Part shown: piece after piece, positions 61,894 through 64,000 of the stretch
Position numbering within the stretch: position 1 is the stretch's first letter
How the letters are laid out: every line of letters begins with the position of its first letter
Made by a program: the position numbers and the translations under genes
Origin: an uncultured Desulfobulbaceae bacterium
GTDB taxonomy: Bacteria; Desulfobacterota; Desulfobulbia; Desulfobulbales; Desulfocapsaceae
DNA: 64,000 nucleotides
NCBI GenBank assembly: GCA_937910875.1
Contig: CALENA010000189.1
Span: 1-64,000, forward strand
Direction: 5' to 3'
Notes under the pieces: generated by a model
Databases searched by the model: none
Seen by the model: only the letters and a program-made list of their open reading frames with translations
What the model was told of the DNA's origin: nothing

Positions 61894-62079
61894 TTGGCGA
61901 AGAAATCGTTGATAGCAAAAGCTGCCCGTAAGCCAAAGTTTGAAGTGCGAAAGTATAACCGTTGTCCGCTCTGTGGGCGGTCACGGGCTTTTATCAGAAA
62001 ATTTGGGGTCTGCAGAATTTGCTTCAGAAACCTGGCCCTGCGTGGTGAAGTTACCGGCGTGACCAAGTCAAGCTGGTAA
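61894..62079 (+). CDS. rpsN: 30S ribosomal protein S14, zinc-binding type
   Basis: A 61-residue short S14 ([22 protein letters not shown]) with CPLC and CRIC forming a zinc site. The long, zinc-free form is about 100 residues, so this is the C+ type. TTG at 61894 is the start: GGAGG is five bases upstream, and the protein then begins MAKKS as in homologues. A longer frame from 61882 is less likely. Confidence 0.95.
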   Translation: MAKKSLIAKAARKPKFEVRKYNRCPLCGRSRAFIRKFGVCRICFRNLALRGEVTGVTKSSW

Positions 62080-62149
62080 ACTGATCCGGTGCGCTCCTTG
62101 AGATACTGTGGTTTTTGTGAATGTTAAGAAATAGAGAAGGAGTCTCGCT

Positions 62150-62548
62150 ATGTCAATGAGCGATCCCCTGGCTGACATGCTGACCAGGATTAGAAATGCG
62201 AGCATGGTTAAGTTTCCGACGGTGCAGATGCCTAAGTCCAATGTAAAGGTTAATCTTGCCAAGACCTTGAAGCAGGAGGGATATATCTCCGGCTATCATG
62301 TCTCAGATGAAGGTCCTCAGGGCCAACTGATCATTGATCTCAAATATGGCCCTCATAATGAGGCGGTCATTACCGGAATCAAGCGGGTCAGCAAGCCTGG
62401 TCTGCGGAAATATGTCGGGGTAAATGATGTTCCCCGCGTTCTGAATGGGCTTGGAGTGGCGATCATTTCAACCTCCATCGGTATTATTACCGATCGTGAG
62501 GCACGGGCCAAGAATATTGGTGGAGAGATACTCTGCGAAGTGTGGTAA
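62150..62548 (+). CDS. rpsH: 30S ribosomal protein S8
   Basis: A 132-residue 16S-binding protein. [56 protein letters not shown] and the C-terminal [31 protein letters not shown] are canonical. In E. coli S8 represses the spc operon. AAGGAG precedes the first ATG (62150); an ATG two codons later is possible. Confidence 0.97.
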   Translation: MSMSDPLADMLTRIRNASMVKFPTVQMPKSNVKVNLAKTLKQEGYISGYHVSDEGPQGQLIIDLKYGPHNEAVITGIKRVSKPGLRKYVGVNDVPRVLNGLGVAIISTSIGIITDREARAKNIGGEILCEVW

Positions 62549-62574
62549 CACTCGCGGATCAGTGGAGGTAATAT

Positions 62575-63117
62575 ATGTCTCGAATTGGAAAAGAGCCCAT
62601 CCCGATCCCCAAGGGCGTCAAGGTCACCATCAGTGGCCAGCAGGTTAATGTCAAGGGCGGGAAGGGTTCCCTTGACAGAATAGTACGCGATGAAATCGAG
62701 ATTTTGCTTCAGGATGATGTCGTTCTGGTCAATACCCGTGATGATTCGCAGAAAACAAATGCTTTCAGAGGGTTATTCCGCAGTCTGATCAATAATATGA
62801 TTATTGGTGTAGACCAGGGATTCCAGAAGAAGTTGCTGATCGAAGGTGTCGGGTATAAGGCCAATGTCAGTGGCTCAACGCTTACCCTCAATGTAGGTTA
62901 TTCCAATCCGGTCGAGTTTAACGTACCGAAGGGGATTTCAGCCATCATGACGGGGAATACCGCGATCACCCTTGAATCCATTGATAAGGAACTTCTTGGT
63001 CTGACCGCAGCACGGATTCGCAGTGTACGGAAACCTGAGCCTTACAAGGGCAAGGGAATTCGGTATGAGAATGAGTATGTCGCCCGTAAGGTCGGTAAGT
63101 CTGGCGGTAAAAAATAA
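62575..63117 (+). CDS. rplF: 50S ribosomal protein L6
   Basis: A 180-residue protein with two similar domains. SRIGKEPIPIPKGVKVTISGQQVNVKGGKGSL and RGLFRSLINNMIIGVDQGFQKKLLIEGVGYKANVSG belong to the first. The C-terminal RKPEPYKGKGIRYENEYVARKVGKSGGKK is diagnostic. GGAGG lies upstream. It sits close to the sarcin-ricin loop in the ribosome. Confidence 0.97.
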   Translation: MSRIGKEPIPIPKGVKVTISGQQVNVKGGKGSLDRIVRDEIEILLQDDVVLVNTRDDSQKTNAFRGLFRSLINNMIIGVDQGFQKKLLIEGVGYKANVSGSTLTLNVGYSNPVEFNVPKGISAIMTGNTAITLESIDKELLGLTAARIRSVRKPEPYKGKGIRYENEYVARKVGKSGGKK

Positions 63118-63174
63118 TATTGTCACGCGTCCTCATGCGGGGATTGCTTGACGTTTGCACAATGGTACACTGAG

Positions 63175-63540
63175 ATGGCAAAGACAAATCCAAAGAAATT
63201 GGCCAGAGCACGGCGGGTCCTGCGTATTCGCAAAAAGATCAGCGGCACTACGGCCTGTCCTCGTCTTCGGGTCTTTAAGAGTAATAAGCATATTTATGCC
63301 CAGATCGTTGATGACTCCTGCGGTTGCACCCTGGCCTGTATGTCGACCGTTGACAAGGGGTACGAACCTGTAGCCGATGCCGACAAAAAGGGTCAGGCCG
63401 AAAAGGTCGGTGAATTGATCGCTGCCCGCGCCAAGGCCGCTGGAATCAGCAAGGTGGTCTTTGATCGTGGTGGTTGCATCTATCATGGCCGGGTCAAGGC
63501 CCTGTCGGATGGTGCCCGTAAAGGTGGGCTTGAATTCTAA
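63175..63540 (+). CDS. rplR: 50S ribosomal protein L18
   Basis: A 121-residue 5S rRNA-binding protein. [46 protein letters not shown] and [28 protein letters not shown] are the family ends. The ATG at 63175 gives the expected N-terminus, although only a poor ribosome site precedes it. A TTG nine codons earlier is in frame and has GGGG upstream, so the start is slightly uncertain. Confidence 0.94.
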   Translation: MAKTNPKKLARARRVLRIRKKISGTTACPRLRVFKSNKHIYAQIVDDSCGCTLACMSTVDKGYEPVADADKKGQAEKVGELIAARAKAAGISKVVFDRGGCIYHGRVKALSDGARKGGLEF

Positions 63541-63565
63541 TATCAGTTGAAGGAGGGGGTGTCCC

Positions 63566-64000
63566 TTGTCAGATTTTAAACGTCCCAAGAGTGAGAATAC
63601 CGAAGAACTGATAGAGAAGATTGTCTTTATCAACCGTGTCGCAAAGGTTGTCAAAGGTGGTCGCCGTTTCAGTTTCAGCGCCATTGTTGTTGTCGGAGAC
63701 GGCAAAGGAAAGGTCGGTTATGGATTGGGTAAGGCCAATCAGGTTCCTGACGCTATCCGTAAGGGTGTTGATAAGGCCAAGAAAGATATGTTTCGCGTCT
63801 CTCTGACCGATATCTCCATTCCTCATCAGATCACCGGACATTATGGTGCAGGCAAAGTGTTATTGAAGCCGGCCTCTGAAGGTACCGGTGTGATAGCGGG
63901 TGGTCCTGTCCGGGCGGTCCTTGAGGCAGCTGGTGTCCATAATATTCTGACCAAGTGTCTGGGATCGAATAATCCGCACAATATGGTCAAAGCGACTCTT
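63566..64000 (+). CDS. rpsE: 30S ribosomal protein S5, cut by right edge
   Basis: 145 codons are visible to the window end. The start is TTG at 63566 behind [65 protein letters not shown] is the S5 double-stranded-RNA-binding-like domain, and the second domain follows with [32 protein letters not shown]. Only the last few residues are missing. Next in order would be rpmD and rplO. Confidence 0.95.
   Translation, partial: MSDFKRPKSENTEELIEKIVFINRVAKVVKGGRRFSFSAIVVVGDGKGKVGYGLGKANQVPDAIRKGVDKAKKDMFRVSLTDISIPHQITGHYGAGKVLLKPASEGTGVIAGGPVRAVLEAAGVHNILTKCLGSNNPHNMVKATL

Overview
The window is chromosomal DNA from a dissimilatory sulfate-reducing bacterium, most likely a member of the Desulfobacterota and plausibly of the Desulfobulbales. 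The basis is a complete aprBA-qmoABC sulfate-reduction locus, a Gram-negative exosortase/exopolysaccharide locus, a ribosomal gene order typical of proteobacteria-like lineages, and moderately GC-rich coding DNA. The taxonomic placement is inferred from gene content, not from a database search.

Layout. 1-7265 (minus strand): an exosortase-linked surface polysaccharide operon read in the order exosortase, EpsI, polyprenyl-phosphate sugar transferase, WecG/TagA-type glycosyltransferase with a STAS-like tail, flippase, O-antigen ligase/polymerase, and a family 2 glycosyltransferase cut by the left edge. 7598-15658: housekeeping genes on the plus strand (a hibernation factor fused to a cold-shock domain, nadA, polA, thiE, an unknown cysteine-rich protein), with gltA opposing them. 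15686-19380 (minus strand): hflK-hflC, a rhomboid protease and tRNA-Leu. 19472-28553 (plus strand): ribF, a TPR protein, a zinc-ribbon/HEAT protein, a second TPR protein, ribE-ribBA-ribH, nusB and ftsK. 28817-36457: aprB-aprA, then qmoA-qmoB-qmoC. AprBA reduces adenylyl sulfate (APS) to sulfite. QmoABC is the membrane complex thought to carry quinol electrons to it. sat is absent from this locus.

36733-64000 is the translation/transcription superregion: tRNA-Thr, Tyr, Gly, Thr, tuf, rpmG, tRNA-Trp, secE, nusG, rplKAJL, rpoBC, rpsL, rpsG, fusA, a second tuf, and the S10/spc genes up to rpsE, which is cut by the right edge. The two tuf genes are essentially identical. An L10-type leader precedes rplJ, and large hairpins lie between rplL and rpoB.

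Non-coding items of note are two copies of a 69-bp palindromic element flanked by TAA (after ribH and after qmoC), a separate 107-bp nested palindrome after polA, a strong hairpin between qmoB and qmoC, and clear sigma-70-like promoters before aprB, tRNA-Leu and the hibernation-factor gene. No CRISPR array, prophage, complete insertion sequence or rRNA gene is present. I found no convincing undescribed multi-gene defence or metabolic system. The least explained items are the fusion proteins, the zinc-ribbon/HEAT plus TPR pair, and the palindromic repeats.
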